NCBI GenBank assembly: GCA_963920635.1
Contig: OY987298.1
Coordinates: 127,729,735-127,793,734 of the forward strand
Length of the DNA: 64,000 bases
Source: Pseudeuparius sepicola
Lineage: Eukaryota; Arthropoda; Insecta; Coleoptera; Anthribidae
Direction: 5' to 3'
Within the stretch, counting starts at the first letter, position 1. Every line of letters begins with the position of its first letter. Below, one piece after another: positions 63,649-64,000 of the stretch. Under the pieces are notes generated by a model. The model was not told where the DNA came from. It saw only the letters and a list, made by a program, of their open reading frames with translations, and did not search any database. The position numbers were made by a program, and so were the translations under genes.

Positions 63649-64000
63649 ACAGGGTGTAACTGAACTGATGGTCAAAAATGAAACCACGTATTCTTGGAGT
63701 CAAAATAAGGGCACTTCTTCATATATTTTTTTCTCCTACGGGCCATAGTTTTTTTTATACAGAGCGTAGAAATTTAGAGAAAAATACACATATTTCATAG
63801 TATCTCAAGAAGTATACGAGATATTTCCTTCAAACTTGGCGTGTCACATGAGCGGATGAGCTGTCAAATTTAAGGTTAATATGAAGCTTCTGAGGCCCCC
63901 CAGTTGCGGAGATACAGGGTGTTATTAAAATTAATTAGTTCAGACAACCATCAAAATAAATTGTAGAATTGTTATCACAATAGTTTTTTATTATAATCAG
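63649..64000. mobile_element. CAGGGTG foldback MITE, second copy (cut by the window end)
   Basis: Starts ACAGGGTGTAACTGAACTGA at 63649 and follows 3675-3960 closely, base for base with scattered changes. Its inner arm and right end lie beyond the window. Confidence 0.8.

Overview
This is a window of repeat-rich, AT-rich eukaryotic DNA, almost certainly an insect nuclear genome. The evidence is the kinds of mobile element it carries: a Polinton/Maverick, an errantivirus-like Gypsy element with a baculovirus-F-type envelope, CR1/Jockey-type non-LTR elements, a Penelope-like element, hAT-type MITEs, and many foldback MITEs with CAGGGTG ends and TA target sites. I cannot name the order. I see no confident host gene, rRNA, tRNA or CRISPR array.

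Layout. 1-15199: intergenic DNA with foldback elements. One CAGGGTG foldback (3675-8945) is split by a broken non-LTR retrotransposon (4697-8791, minus strand). 15206-33558: a complete Polinton of 18,353 bp with AG...CT ends, about 0.9-kb terminal inverted repeats over 99% identical, and a 6-bp target duplication ACAGTC at 15200-15205 and 33559-33564. 34751-43401: an 8,651-bp Gypsy/errantivirus-like element on the minus strand with 412-bp LTRs, a tRNA-Leu-type primer site, a polypurine tract and TGCA target duplications. 43406-64000: a graveyard of a Penelope-like element, foldback elements, two degraded non-LTR RT fragments, and hAT-type and TA-type MITEs, several nested in each other.

The Polinton encodes a replication and integration set (protein-primed DNA polymerase B, integrase with chromodomain) and a virion set (double-jelly-roll major capsid protein, penton-like minor capsid protein, adenovirus-type protease, packaging ATPase, and a phospholipase A2 domain joined to a basic tail with a hydrophobic segment). 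It also has several small proteins of unknown role. An identical small gene sits in each terminal repeat, and a likely paralogue lies next to the polymerase. A CHHC zinc-finger ORF lies between the integrase block and the polymerase. Most virion genes lie on the minus strand in a compact overlapping cluster. There the protease frame has no ATG before its conserved start, and is entered exactly by a -1 slip at an A AAA AAC heptamer at the end of the phospholipase gene. The minor capsid gene carries a premature stop at codon 10.

The Gypsy element has gag, pro-RT-RNaseH, integrase and env in the usual order. gag has one frameshift and pol has two in-frame stops and one frameshift, while env is open. 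Its main surprise is that the integrase frame runs on into a complete TARG1/OARD1-like macro domain (about residues 496-643 of that ORF) with the expected catalytic Lys and Asp. That suggests a captured ADP-ribose hydrolase fused to a retroviral-type integrase.
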